From positions 62,001 to 126,000 of the forward strand of contig NZ_JALIFO010000010.1 of the NCBI RefSeq assembly GCF_022867805.1: a DNA stretch of 64,000 nt, in the 5' to 3' direction. Position numbers and translations under genes: made by a program. Positions within the stretch are counted from its first letter, which is position 1, and each line of letters begins with the position of its first letter. The notes under the pieces are model-generated. The model saw only the letters and a program-made list of their open reading frames with translations. It did no database searches and was not told where the DNA came from. Below are positions 41,267 through 50,503 of this stretch, in pieces. This DNA comes from Cuneatibacter sp. NSJ-177 (lineage in GTDB: Bacteria > Bacillota > Clostridia > Lachnospirales > Lachnospiraceae).

Positions 41267-41851
41267 TCACTTTCCGGAAAGGATTTCCTGTCGGAGTTCG
41301 GCCAGACACCCGGCAAGCTCCCGGTTTTGATACCGTTTCCCTACTCCGGCTTCCCTCAGCCTTTCCTCTGCGAAATCCGCCTCGTCCGAAAGGAACCGGC
41401 GGCACATCTCCGCATATTTCGGATTCTCCTGCCCCCGTTCTCTCAGAAGGGCGCGGGCCAGGCGCTCTCCGTCCTCCACCTCAATATAGAGCGGCACCAC
41501 ACAGCCGCCATAATAGCGCTTTGTGCTGAGGTACGATTCCAGAACTCCGGTCATCAGATAATTCCCAAGGGCAAGGTCGATCTGCCCGTCGTCCACAGTC
41601 GCATAAGTCCAGGGACCGTGAACCGTCTGATAAGTTCGCTCCTCAATGATCTTGCCGGAATTCCGAAACTCCGCCAACCTCTCCTTAGAGATAAAATGGT
41701 ATTCCACACCTTCCTGTTCCGAATCCCGCATCGGACGGGTTGTGTACATCGTAACCCCCCGCAGCTTTAAAACCGGGTCCTTTAGCAGCAGCCGGAAGAT
41801 GCTGTCCTTCCCGGACGCGCTCTTTCCGAACAAATAAAAGATTTTTCCCAT
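41267..41851 (-). CDS. guanylate kinase-like P-loop kinase
   Basis: A 194-residue protein with P-loop GKSASGKDS (9-17) and guanylate-kinase features YTTRPMRDSEQEGVEYHFIS. It is probably a GMP kinase paralogue, occupying the tmk position of the Firmicute tmk/holB operon. The Lys-Asp-Ser P-loop ending (usual GKST/GKGT) and the C-terminal half differ from canonical Gmk, so the substrate may be another nucleotide. GGAGGA precedes the ATG. Confidence 0.82.
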   Translation of the reverse strand: MGKIFYLFGKSASGKDSIFRLLLKDPVLKLRGVTMYTTRPMRDSEQEGVEYHFISKERLAEFRNSGKIIEERTYQTVHGPWTYATVDDGQIDLALGNYLMTGVLESYLSTKRYYGGCVVPLYIEVEDGERLARALLRERGQENPKYAEMCRRFLSDEADFAEERLREAGVGKRYQNRELAGCLAELRQEILSGK

Positions 41852-41910
41852 GGCTGCTCTTCCTCCGTAAACCCAAAACTTAGCCGCGAATTCTTTGCAC
41901 AGCTATAGTT

Positions 41911-41939
41911 ATTATAATCAAAACCGCGGGGAAATGGAA
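41911..41939 (-). promoter_or_regulatory. candidate promoter of the gmk-like/holB/ricT/rsmI operon
   Basis: Minus strand TTCCAT (41939-41934), 17 bp, TATAAT (41916-41911), 60 bases before the ATG. The -35 is weak. Confidence 0.5.
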
Positions 41940-42278
41940 GCACAAAATGATTTTTTCCCTCATCCCTGCCTTTCGTTTCCTGCTGGGCCTTTATTCCGGA
42001 CAAAACAGGACTATATTGGGGACCATTCCCGATACTACATTGGGGTGATTTGCACATTCTTCTGATTTTATCCGCAAAAAATGTCTTATAATGCAAACAT
42101 TTTATTTTCTGATGTGTTATAATAGAAATACTTTGGATCTCTATCCCTTGTGATTCCTTTTCCATAAACGATCCTGTTTTAATGATGTCGGAAATTCTAT
42201 CTAGTATGGAACCAATTCTGTAAGAGATTCCATAATTTTCCTCTTTTTATCCTTCTTTTTGTCTGTTTTTGTCTAAGT
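41940..42278. other. intergenic stretch without recognised genes
   Basis: AT-rich non-coding region between the divergent gmk-like and Spo0A-like genes. I see no convincing coding frame; short open frames lack ribosome-binding sites and family resemblance. A TATAAT-like stretch and T-tracts suggest further promoter elements that I cannot assign. Confidence 0.5.
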
Positions 42279-42306
42279 TTGACGAAACATTTCCTTTTTG
42301 TACTAT
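42279..42306 (+). promoter_or_regulatory. promoter of the Spo0A-like gene with overlapping 0A-box
   Basis: TTGACG (42279-42284), 16-bp spacer, TACTAT (42301-42306). The overlapping TGACGAA (42280-42286) fits the Spo0A-box consensus TGNCGAA and covers the -35, where bound Spo0A normally represses. Confidence 0.6.
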
Positions 42307-42357
42307 TCTCTGTCATGATATCTCTTGTGCCAAATCATCACAGAGGGGATTGTTGCC

Positions 42358-42696
42358 ATGACTTCACAAAGTATTGAATCTATAGTTATGTCTATTGCCG
42401 GGCATCCGACCTCTACCGGCTACCTTTATCTGGGCTGTGCAGTTCAGGAAGTAATCAATCAAGGACAGTTTCTGCCACGTTCTTTGATGAAAACCATTTA
42501 CCAGCCGATTGCGGCGCGTTTTGGTACTTCTACCGGAAATGTTGCACGAAATATTGCCAGGGCAGTAGATGACTGCTGGGACTATGGAAACCGTAACCAG
42601 CTAAATGCAGTTGCAAACCGAACGTTAACGGAAAAACCGACTCCGGGCGAGTTGATTTTGTATTTAACCCACCACTACACCCATCTAAAAGAATAA
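42358..42696 (+). CDS. stand-alone Spo0A C-terminal (effector) domain protein
   Basis: A 112-residue protein matching only the DNA-binding effector domain of Spo0A. The pattern is hydrophobic helix IESIVMSIAGHPTSTGYLYL, then VQEVINQG, then LYPxIAK-like IYQPIAARFGTSTGNVARNIARAVDDCW, and KPTPGELILYL at the end. No receiver domain or phosphorylated Asp is present. ATG 42358 has GAGGGG 9 bases upstream. It would bind 0A-boxes without phosphorylation control, either as a competitor of Spo0A or as a separate regulator. An 0A-box at its own promoter supports autoregulation or control by Spo0A. Confidence 0.85.
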   Translation: MTSQSIESIVMSIAGHPTSTGYLYLGCAVQEVINQGQFLPRSLMKTIYQPIAARFGTSTGNVARNIARAVDDCWDYGNRNQLNAVANRTLTEKPTPGELILYLTHHYTHLKE

Positions 42697-42767
42697 CTGG
42701 TAATCTGGATCCGAAACTTCAAACCTCACTCCTTCTATCGCAGAAATAGAACTTGGACACATGAATC

Positions 42768-42870
42768 AAAAAATGAGCCGCTACAGAAACAGAAGGAATC
42801 AGGTCGTCCATGCCTTGCCGGCGCCGGGATACCTTGCTCCTCCTGGTTTCTGTGTAGCTCTCATTTTTTT
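42768..42870. other. 103-base long imperfect hairpin with terminator-like ends
   Basis: Outer stem AAAAAATGAG/CTCATTTTTT, next CTACA-GAAAC/GTTTC-TG-TGTAG with a 2-base bulge, then AGGT/ACCT and a self-complementary CCGGCGCCGG. It lies between the convergent Spo0A-like gene and the tlpA relic and can terminate either strand. Its size and nested stems also fit a small structured RNA or a miniature inverted-repeat element. Confidence 0.65.
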
Positions 42871-42891
42871 ATTAATCTGCCTCCATTTTTC

Positions 42892-43295
42892 TCATCCCTC
42901 GCGGCCGCTTTCCGGACTGCCCGATTCCCCCGCCGGCCCCGATGAGGTGATCATGTCGATTCCTTTTTGTAGATTTTCCGCGTTCAGCATTCCCTGGGCC
43001 ACAGCCGTTATATTTCCTGCCGGCAAGGTGGACATTTGCTGGACCAGAAATTTAAAATCACCGGTTTTTCTCCCAGCAGGCTGGAAAATTGCACCGGATT
43101 CCCGTCCGGATCCTGAACCGTAAAATCAAAGGCTGGAACCGTCTCCTTTTCCTGTCCGGTTCCCTCCGCAGCGTTCTCGGCCTGGAGCAGGTTGGGAGCG
43201 CTCGATCCGGCAAATTTCTGGTAAGCAGCCGACGCGGCGAAGAAGATCAGGATAAAGAGCCCTGCTCCCGCCAATAATTTTTTCTTAGAATTCAT
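42892..43295 (-). pseudogene. TlpA/ResA-like thioredoxin with internal deletion
   Basis: The first 95 codons encode an N-terminal membrane anchor (KKKLLAGAGLFILIFFAASAAY) and the thioredoxin start, with active site WSSKCPPC. The frame stops four residues later. In the next frame the sequence resumes as AQGMLNAENLQKGIDMI, the C-terminal helix of TlpA-like proteins, and runs to a TGA at 42892. About 80 middle residues are missing, so the fold cannot form. Its partner DUF6132-like gene upstream is intact. Confidence 0.82.
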
Positions 43296-43310
43296 CGCGC
43301 CTCCTTTCCC

Positions 43311-43577
43311 TTACTTTTCCTCCGGTCCGCCTGGTTCTTCCGAAATCCGATTTTTCTCCGCCGCATGGGACGGCTGTTTGGTATCCGATAAAATCTGAGA
43401 GATTAAAAATCCAAAAAGCCCGCCGTAGAGAGTGGAAATCACCGGATTGGATGAAATCGGGCAAGTGCCTGTGGCGCAGCCCACCAGGCGGTAATAGAGA
43501 AAACCGGCCGCCATTCCCACTGCAATAAAGAAAAATAGGAAGCTTTTTGTTGCGCGCCATTGATTCCATTTCTTCAT
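43311..43577 (-). CDS. small membrane protein (DUF6132-like)
   Basis: An 88-residue protein with two hydrophobic segments (SFLFFFIAVGMAAGFLYY and STLYGGLFGFLISQIL) separated by a loop GCATGTCPISSNPV with two cysteines, and a charged tail. This loop is typical of small proteins found next to thioredoxin-like genes, matching its position 15 bases before the tlpA relic. Start 43577 has GGAGG 8 bases upstream. It probably belonged to a membrane thiol-redox pair whose partner is now lost. Confidence 0.78.
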   Translation of the reverse strand: MKKWNQWRATKSFLFFFIAVGMAAGFLYYRLVGCATGTCPISSNPVISTLYGGLFGFLISQILSDTKQPSHAAEKNRISEEPGGPEEK

Positions 43578-43793
43578 GTCTGTATCCTCCTGTCCAATCA
43601 AGGTCGTCGTTTCCCCTTGTGCTTTTGATGTTTTTATTTTATCAGGTTTCCTTTCTCATTTCTGTGACCGCGTCACAGTGCAAACCGCCGAAAAGGAGGC
43701 AATACAAAAAGGCACCGGACAAAACGTTTTTCCTTCCGCTCTGTCCGATGCCTTCTTATTCTTCTTGTACGTTACTGGTTCTCCCCGTCCCGC

Positions 43794-44969
43794 TTATTCC
43801 GCCAGGCGGTAGATCTCACGGATCTCAGCGCTGGTCAGAGGGCCTCCGAAGGAAGCCAGCTTTTTCGAATCTCCATCCGTGGTCAGCTTGGAGATCGTCT
43901 CATATTCCTCCGGCTTTACGCCCAGCTCGCCGATGGTGGTGGGCATACCGAGAGACCGGAAAAAGTCCACCATATGATCGATGCCTTCCAGGATCGCCCG
44001 CTCCTTGTCCTCGCTGGGCGCAGCGTCCCAGACGTTGACCGCCCACTGATAAAAGCGGTCCACCCCGTTCTTATACTCGTACCGAACCCAGGCCGGGAAC
44101 ACGACAGCCAGCCCAGCGCCATGTGTGATATTGTCATGGACGCCGCTCAGGTCGTGTTCAATCTTGTGGGCTGTGAACGTCTTGTTCCTGCCGCAGCCCG
44201 TGATGTCATTATGTCCAAGAGTGGAAGCCCACATGATCTGCGCTCTGGCTTCCAGATCCTGGGGATCTTCCATCAGCCGCGCTCCATACTCCTTCACGGT
44301 CTTTAAGAGTCCTTCCGCAATCCGGTCCGTCAGGGGGGTCTCCGGCTCATTGGTCAGGTACCGCTCCATGGTGTGCATCATGATATCCACCACGCCCGCG
44401 GCCGTCTGGTACTTCGGCACGGACAGCGTGTTGGACGGATTCAGGAAGGCAAAGGCCGGACGGTTGGCATCATGATTGCAGCCGCGCTTCAAATTGCTTT
44501 CCTCATTGGTGATCACACAGGAATTGCTCATCTCACTGCCGGCAGCGGAGATGGTCAGCACCAGGCCCATGGGGAACGGGTGCTCCGGCGCAATATTTTT
44601 CACCACAACCTCCCAGGGATCCAGCCCGGTGGCCAGCCCCATGCCGATTGCCTTGCAGGAATCGCTGACACTGCCGCCGCCTACTCCGAGCAGAAAATCC
44701 ACGCCCTCGGCCCGGCACAGTTCCACACCTTTGCGGACCAGGCCAATCTTTGGATTCGGCTCAACGCCGCCCAGCTCCACAAACGGGATCCCCGCCTCGT
44801 TCAGCTGGGAGACTACCTTGTCATAGAGGCCGATCTTTTTGATACTCCCTCCGCCATAGTGCAAAAGAGCTTTTTTAACACCGCGACTTTTCAAGGCTTC
44901 TCCAATATGGGATTCCGCATCCTCACCAAAGAATACCTTTGTCGGCGTATAATACGTAAATGGTTTCAT
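43794..44969 (-). CDS. iron-containing alcohol dehydrogenase (BdhA/YqhD-like)
   Basis: A 391-residue group III alcohol dehydrogenase using NAD(P)H and Fe2+. GGGSVSDSCKAI is the nucleotide region (near 96), and the metal-site histidines are in HKIEHDLSGVHDNITHGAGLAVVFPAW. The latter is the signature of the butanol dehydrogenase subgroup. It reduces aldehydes or oxidises alcohols in the cytoplasm. Start 44969 has GGAGG 9 bases upstream and the canonical MKPFTYYTPTKVFFG start. It is monocistronic. Confidence 0.93.
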   Translation of the reverse strand: MKPFTYYTPTKVFFGEDAESHIGEALKSRGVKKALLHYGGGSIKKIGLYDKVVSQLNEAGIPFVELGGVEPNPKIGLVRKGVELCRAEGVDFLLGVGGGSVSDSCKAIGMGLATGLDPWEVVVKNIAPEHPFPMGLVLTISAAGSEMSNSCVITNEESNLKRGCNHDANRPAFAFLNPSNTLSVPKYQTAAGVVDIMMHTMERYLTNEPETPLTDRIAEGLLKTVKEYGARLMEDPQDLEARAQIMWASTLGHNDITGCGRNKTFTAHKIEHDLSGVHDNITHGAGLAVVFPAWVRYEYKNGVDRFYQWAVNVWDAAPSEDKERAILEGIDHMVDFFRSLGMPTTIGELGVKPEEYETISKLTTDGDSKKLASFGGPLTSAEIREIYRLAE

Positions 44970-45077
44970 AACAGTGAACCTCCTGTCATAAATTAATATT
45001 GGAACGCTTTGCGTTTCTTTCAGTCTAGCACACTTTATCGAAACGCGCATAGTTTTTTTTGATTTTACGAAAATCTA

Positions 45078-45106
45078 TGGTCAAACTACGAATATCCTGC
45101 TATAAT
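45078..45106 (+). promoter_or_regulatory. promoter of the degenerate ABC ATPase gene
   Basis: TGGTCA (45078-45083), 17 bp, TATAAT (45101-45106), 36 bases before the ATG. Confidence 0.6.
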
Positions 45107-45141
45107 GAAACACTGTATCATAGAAACGGAGGATCCATTGC

Positions 45142-45801
45142 ATGGAATTGGAAATGCTTCAGGTATCTCAAGATTCTGATGGGATTCGCTACCACTTTAC
45201 CGCCTCGTTTTCCGAGGGGATTCATCTCTTGTCCGGGTCTGACGCCAGCGCAAAAACGCTTCTGCTAAGCCTTTTGACCGGAAAGAACGCTCCGGATCAT
45301 GGAGAAATCCGTTTTCTCGGATACGACATCATGGCCCTGGGACGGGCCTATCAAAACCATCTGGCCTATTTCTCCCGATTTCCTCTGTTTCCGGACAGCT
45401 TTACCCTTTCCCACTACCTGATTTATACGGGAATTTTACAGCGCCTGGAACCGGATCAGGCCCGCGGCAAGGCGTCCTCTCTGATCCGGCGGTTTGGGCT
45501 GGAAAACTTTGCAGGCCAGACGCTGGGCGAACTTCCCGGCGCGATAAAAAAGAGGGTTCTGCTCGCCAATACACTGCACTCGGAAGCGCCGGTCCTGTTG
45601 TTGGACAAACCGTTTACCTATGCCTCCGCAGATGATTTGGACTGGATGTTCCCGCATCTCCTTAAGCTGAGGGAGCGAAAGATCATTTTGATGTCCGTGG
45701 AACGGGAGCATTTGATGGATAGAATCCCTCATCGAACCCTTTATTTAGAGAACGGAACCATCCTGCCGGAAGCCTGCCTCAGGGAAAAAACTCCCGTCTG
45801 A
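45142..45801 (+). CDS. ABC-type ATPase with degenerate nucleotide-binding motifs
   Basis: A 219-residue protein with overall ABC ATPase layout: antibiotic/Na-export-like YDIMALGRAYQNHLAYFSRFPLFPDSFTLSHYL and signature-region LGELPGAIKKRVLLANTL. Walker A is SGSDASAKT instead of GxxGxGK(S/T), keeping only the Lys-Thr, and Walker B ends VLLLDKP, with Lys replacing the catalytic Glu. ATP hydrolysis is therefore doubtful. No permease adjoins it. It may be a decaying or regulatory ATPase that works with a partner elsewhere. Confidence 0.75.
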   Translation: MELEMLQVSQDSDGIRYHFTASFSEGIHLLSGSDASAKTLLLSLLTGKNAPDHGEIRFLGYDIMALGRAYQNHLAYFSRFPLFPDSFTLSHYLIYTGILQRLEPDQARGKASSLIRRFGLENFAGQTLGELPGAIKKRVLLANTLHSEAPVLLLDKPFTYASADDLDWMFPHLLKLRERKIILMSVEREHLMDRIPHRTLYLENGTILPEACLREKTPV

Positions 45802-45809
45802 TCTCTCAC

Positions 45810-46223
45810 TCATCCGTTGTTTTTATCCTGAACCATCAGCCTCTGCTCCAGATGCTTCTCATGCTCATGATTCCGCCGAATCAACGCTTCCAACTCATCC
45901 TCTCCCTGCCGTTTGTTCCGAAAGCTCCACTTGCAGGAATCCTCACAGAGATCCGGATGAGGAAGCGTCCGGTCCGGATAGGCGGACGCCGCCTGCCGGT
46001 ACGATGGCTCTCTCTGCTCTTTTGCCTCCGGCTCCCGTCTTCCGGGATCTGCCGGCCAGGTTCCATCTGCCCCATAGCGGCCCGTGCGCCTCACAGGTTT
46101 TGCGGCCGGGCGTGCCTGTGTCCTGGCGGCTGCCGCCTGCCGGTTCTTTTCCTGTTTCCGTTTCGTCTCCGCCTGGTTCAAGGCGAACACGCCGACCACA
46201 AAAATGATAATCAATAATTCCAT
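45810..46223 (-). CDS. hypothetical single-pass membrane protein with charged tail
   Basis: A 137-residue protein not recognised as a named family. One N-terminal hydrophobic segment (MELLIIIFVVGVFALNQ) is followed by a basic, Ala/Arg/Glu-rich cytoplasmic region and a C-terminal helix rich in His/Glu/Arg (LEALIRRNHEHEKHLEQRL). GGAGGGG lies upstream of ATG 46223. Codon use looks like its neighbours. It is convergent with the degenerate ATPase and divergent from the next small gene. Confidence 0.6.
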   Translation of the reverse strand: MELLIIIFVVGVFALNQAETKRKQEKNRQAAAARTQARPAAKPVRRTGRYGADGTWPADPGRREPEAKEQREPSYRQAASAYPDRTLPHPDLCEDSCKWSFRNKRQGEDELEALIRRNHEHEKHLEQRLMVQDKNNG

Positions 46224-46358
46224 CTTGCTCCCCTCCTCTCTCTTTAGTATACGGGACCGCCGGTCAATCTGCAATACGGCAAAAGATTTCTTTTTCCTCC
46301 CATTGCATCCCCGAATCAATTTGTTTATAATAAGGACAAACAAGAAGGAGGCTGAGAG

Positions 46359-46733
46359 ATGAATATTTCGGATCTGTTCACGGAAAAAGATTATGAAGAG
46401 ATAAAGAAAATGGAAGGCCGCACGGAAGTGGAGACCTACCGCGGCCCGGTCATCGAAGATTATGTCGTCGACATCACCCACCGTCCTCACCGGATGAAAC
46501 CGGGGCAGATGGTCTATATCGTCGCTTTAAACCATGCGCTCGTCGAAAACCTGGCCAACGACGATTTATACTGGCGGGCGGAGCCGGCCAAATTTTTCCA
46601 CGGCCTGCCGTCCCTTCCGGAGATTCATGAAAAGATTCAGAAGATGTATGATTATCTGACCGACAACTATGAATGGACCCCGCCGGAATGCCCGCCGCCG
46701 GACCCGAATGCCTATCCGGAATTTGACTCCTAA
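46359..46733 (+). CDS. hypothetical small acidic protein
   Basis: A 124-residue soluble acidic protein that I do not recognise. Predicted helices occur at both ends, with a Pro-rich C-terminus (PPECPPPDPNAYPEF). GGAGG lies 7 bases before the ATG, and the gene ends 13 bases before a strong terminator. Both signals argue that it is real. Confidence 0.65.
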   Translation: MNISDLFTEKDYEEIKKMEGRTEVETYRGPVIEDYVVDITHRPHRMKPGQMVYIVALNHALVENLANDDLYWRAEPAKFFHGLPSLPEIHEKIQKMYDYLTDNYEWTPPECPPPDPNAYPEFDS

Positions 46734-46746
46734 CTCAAAGGAAGCA

Positions 46747-46790
46747 TACAAAAAGGGGATGCCGCCCATGGACGGCATCCCCTTTTTGTA
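46747..46790. terminator. bidirectional terminator
   Basis: Perfect 18-bp inverted repeat (arms 46747-46764 and 46773-46790) with an 8-base loop and A/T outer ends, between the small acidic-protein gene and glnN. Confidence 0.9.
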
Positions 46791-46874
46791 TGAAAGTGTA
46801 CTTAAAATAATAAGGAGGAGAAACAAAGTTAAAATTGATCCGGCGTCATCCGCCCCATTGGCGAAGTCCGCGCT

Positions 46875-48998
<2,124 letters not shown>

Positions 48999-49042
48999 AT
49001 TTGCTCCTTTCTGTCCTCTTCCGGAAAAAATCCGGTCTGATG

Positions 49043-49062
49043 TTTTAAATGAAATTTCCCAT
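49043..49062. repeat. 20-bp exact repeat, copy 2 (glnN leader)
   Basis: TTTTAAATGAAATTTCCCAT, identical to 37207-37226. In the glnN transcript it follows the T-run of the leader hairpin at once. Confidence 0.6.
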
Positions 49063-49067
49063 AATAC

Positions 49068-49103
49068 AAAAAAGCGCCACGGGATTCTTCCCGCAGCGCC
49101 TTT
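49068..49103 (-). terminator. glnN leader attenuator hairpin
   Basis: In glnN sense: stem AAAGGCGCTGCGGG paired to CCCGTGGCGCTTTT with loop AAGAAT and a following T-run, 14 base pairs including G-T pairs. It begins about 8 bases after the predicted transcription start. It would stop most transcripts unless an antiterminator or RNA-binding protein intervenes. Confidence 0.75.
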
Positions 49104-49117
49104 GCTACTTGCCGGTG

Positions 49118-49146
49118 ACTATATCATATTTTTCCATCTCTGTCAA
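49118..49146 (-). promoter_or_regulatory. glnN promoter
   Basis: Minus strand TTGACA (49146-49141), 17 bp, TATAGT (49123-49118). Predicted start near 49111, leaving a leader of about 110 bases that opens with the attenuator hairpin. Confidence 0.8.
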
Positions 49147-49240
49147 TCCCTTTTTTATCTTTTCCTTTTCTTTTCTCTTATTTTTATTTCGTATTTTTAT
49201 TATTTTACGATAAAAAATAATCTTTTTTCTATTTTTTGCA

Positions 49241-49269
49241 TTGACTTCTTCGTTTCTTTATGCTATATT
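49241..49269 (+). promoter_or_regulatory. glutamate synthase operon promoter
   Basis: TTGACT (49241-49246), 17 bp, TATATT (49264-49269), preceded by a long T-rich tract. Predicted start near 49276, only about 6 bases before the leader hairpin. Confidence 0.8.
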
Positions 49270-49281
49270 CCTGAGAAGAAC

Positions 49282-49343
49282 AAAGGCGTTCGAACCAGGA
49301 TTTCCTCCCCTCTCCCCAACGGAAATTCTGGGACGGCGTCTTT
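49282..49343 (+). terminator. glutamate synthase leader attenuator hairpin
   Basis: Two stacked stems: AAAGGCGTT with GGCGTCTTT, and CCAGGATTTCC with GGAAATTCTGG, loop of 15 bases, followed by TTCTTTATC. The opening GAACAAAGGCGTTC matches the glnA leader GAACAAGGGCGTTC at 13 of 14 positions. Confidence 0.75.
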
Positions 49344-49384
49344 TTCTTTATCTGTGAATGAAACTATCAGAAATGAGGGATGAC

Positions 49385-50503
49385 ATGAAAAAAGAAGGTC
49401 AAATCCGAATTCCATCCGGCTGCGCGCTTTCCGGGATTTTTTCCAAAAACGGAACGCCGGTCGCAGGCGATAAAATCGTAACCTCCATCGCTGTCATGCA
49501 CGATAGAAGCAACGGCCTCGGCGGCGGCTTCGCCGGATACGGAATCTATCCGGAATTTCAAGATTGCTTTGCGCTCCACATCTTTTATGAGACTTCCGCC
49601 GCCCGGCAGAGCTGCGAGGAGTTTTTGGATCAGCATTTCGAGATCGTCAATCTGTCCAAAATTCCCACCAAGAAAGTGGCCGGCGTCATCGATGAACCGC
49701 AGATCTGGCGGTATTTTGCGCTTCCGCTTCCTCACAAACTTGCGGCCAGCCAGCTGGATGAAAAAGAGTACGTAGCCCGCTGCGTCATCAAAGTGAATTC
49801 GGAGATTTCCGGTTCCTATATCTTTTCCAGCGGAAAAAATATGGGCGTCTTTAAAGCTGTCGGATATCCGGAGGATGTCGGAGAATTTTACCGCCTGGAA
49901 GAATATGAAGGCTACTGCTGGACCGCCCACGGCCGGTATCCCACCAACACCCCTGGCTGGTGGGGAGGGGCTCACCCCTTCTCCCTGCTGGACTACTCCA
50001 TCGTACATAACGGTGAAATCTCCTCCTACGATGCCAACCGGCGCTGGGTGGAGATGTTCGGCTACCGCTGTACGCTTCAGACCGACACCGAAGTGATTAC
50101 CTATATCTTTGACTACCTGCTCCGCCGTCAGGGGCTGACACTGGAAGAAGCGGCCCATGTGGTGGCCGCGCCGTTTTGGAGTACAATCGCGCGGCAGCTG
50201 CCGGAGGACCGGGAGGCGTACACCTATCTGCGCAATGTGTTCTCCAGTCTTTTGGTCACCGGCCCGTTCTCAATCCTGTTTGGTTTCGAGGGCGGCCTGA
50301 TGGCTCTGAACGACAGATTGAAACTCCGCTCCATGGTGGCCGCGGAAAAAGGGGATCTTTTTTACGTAGCCAGCGAAGAATGCGCGATCCGGGCCGTTGA
50401 GCCGGAGCTGGACCGTCTCTGGGCGCCCAGGGGCGGCGAACCGGTTATTGTGCGCCTGAACAAAAAGAAGGAAGGAGCGGAAAAGCTATGCCAGTGTCAA
50501 TGA
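49385..50503 (+). CDS. glutamate synthase amidotransferase subunit (GltB1, split type)
   Basis: A 372-residue class II glutamine amidotransferase, the domain of glutamate synthase that releases ammonia from glutamine. The likely catalytic Cys is C13 in IPSGCALSGIF, requiring removal of a short propeptide. HDRSNGLGGGFAGYG and AHGRYPTNTPGWWGGAHPF are the conserved substrate regions. ATG 49385 has GAGGG just upstream. This is the archaeal-style arrangement in which the synthase domains are separate proteins. It overlaps the next gene by 16 bases. Confidence 0.9.
   Translation: MKKEGQIRIPSGCALSGIFSKNGTPVAGDKIVTSIAVMHDRSNGLGGGFAGYGIYPEFQDCFALHIFYETSAARQSCEEFLDQHFEIVNLSKIPTKKVAGVIDEPQIWRYFALPLPHKLAASQLDEKEYVARCVIKVNSEISGSYIFSSGKNMGVFKAVGYPEDVGEFYRLEEYEGYCWTAHGRYPTNTPGWWGGAHPFSLLDYSIVHNGEISSYDANRRWVEMFGYRCTLQTDTEVITYIFDYLLRRQGLTLEEAAHVVAAPFWSTIARQLPEDREAYTYLRNVFSSLLVTGPFSILFGFEGGLMALNDRLKLRSMVAAEKGDLFYVASEECAIRAVEPELDRLWAPRGGEPVIVRLNKKKEGAEKLCQCQ

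Noticed and set aside
42768-42870. Small SRP RNA (ffs)
   Set aside because: The length fits, but the conserved SRP apical GGAA/AGCAGC-type region is absent on both strands.
42761-43123. 120-codon plus-strand frame
   Set aside because: It spans the long hairpin and is antisense to the tlpA relic; no ribosome-binding site.
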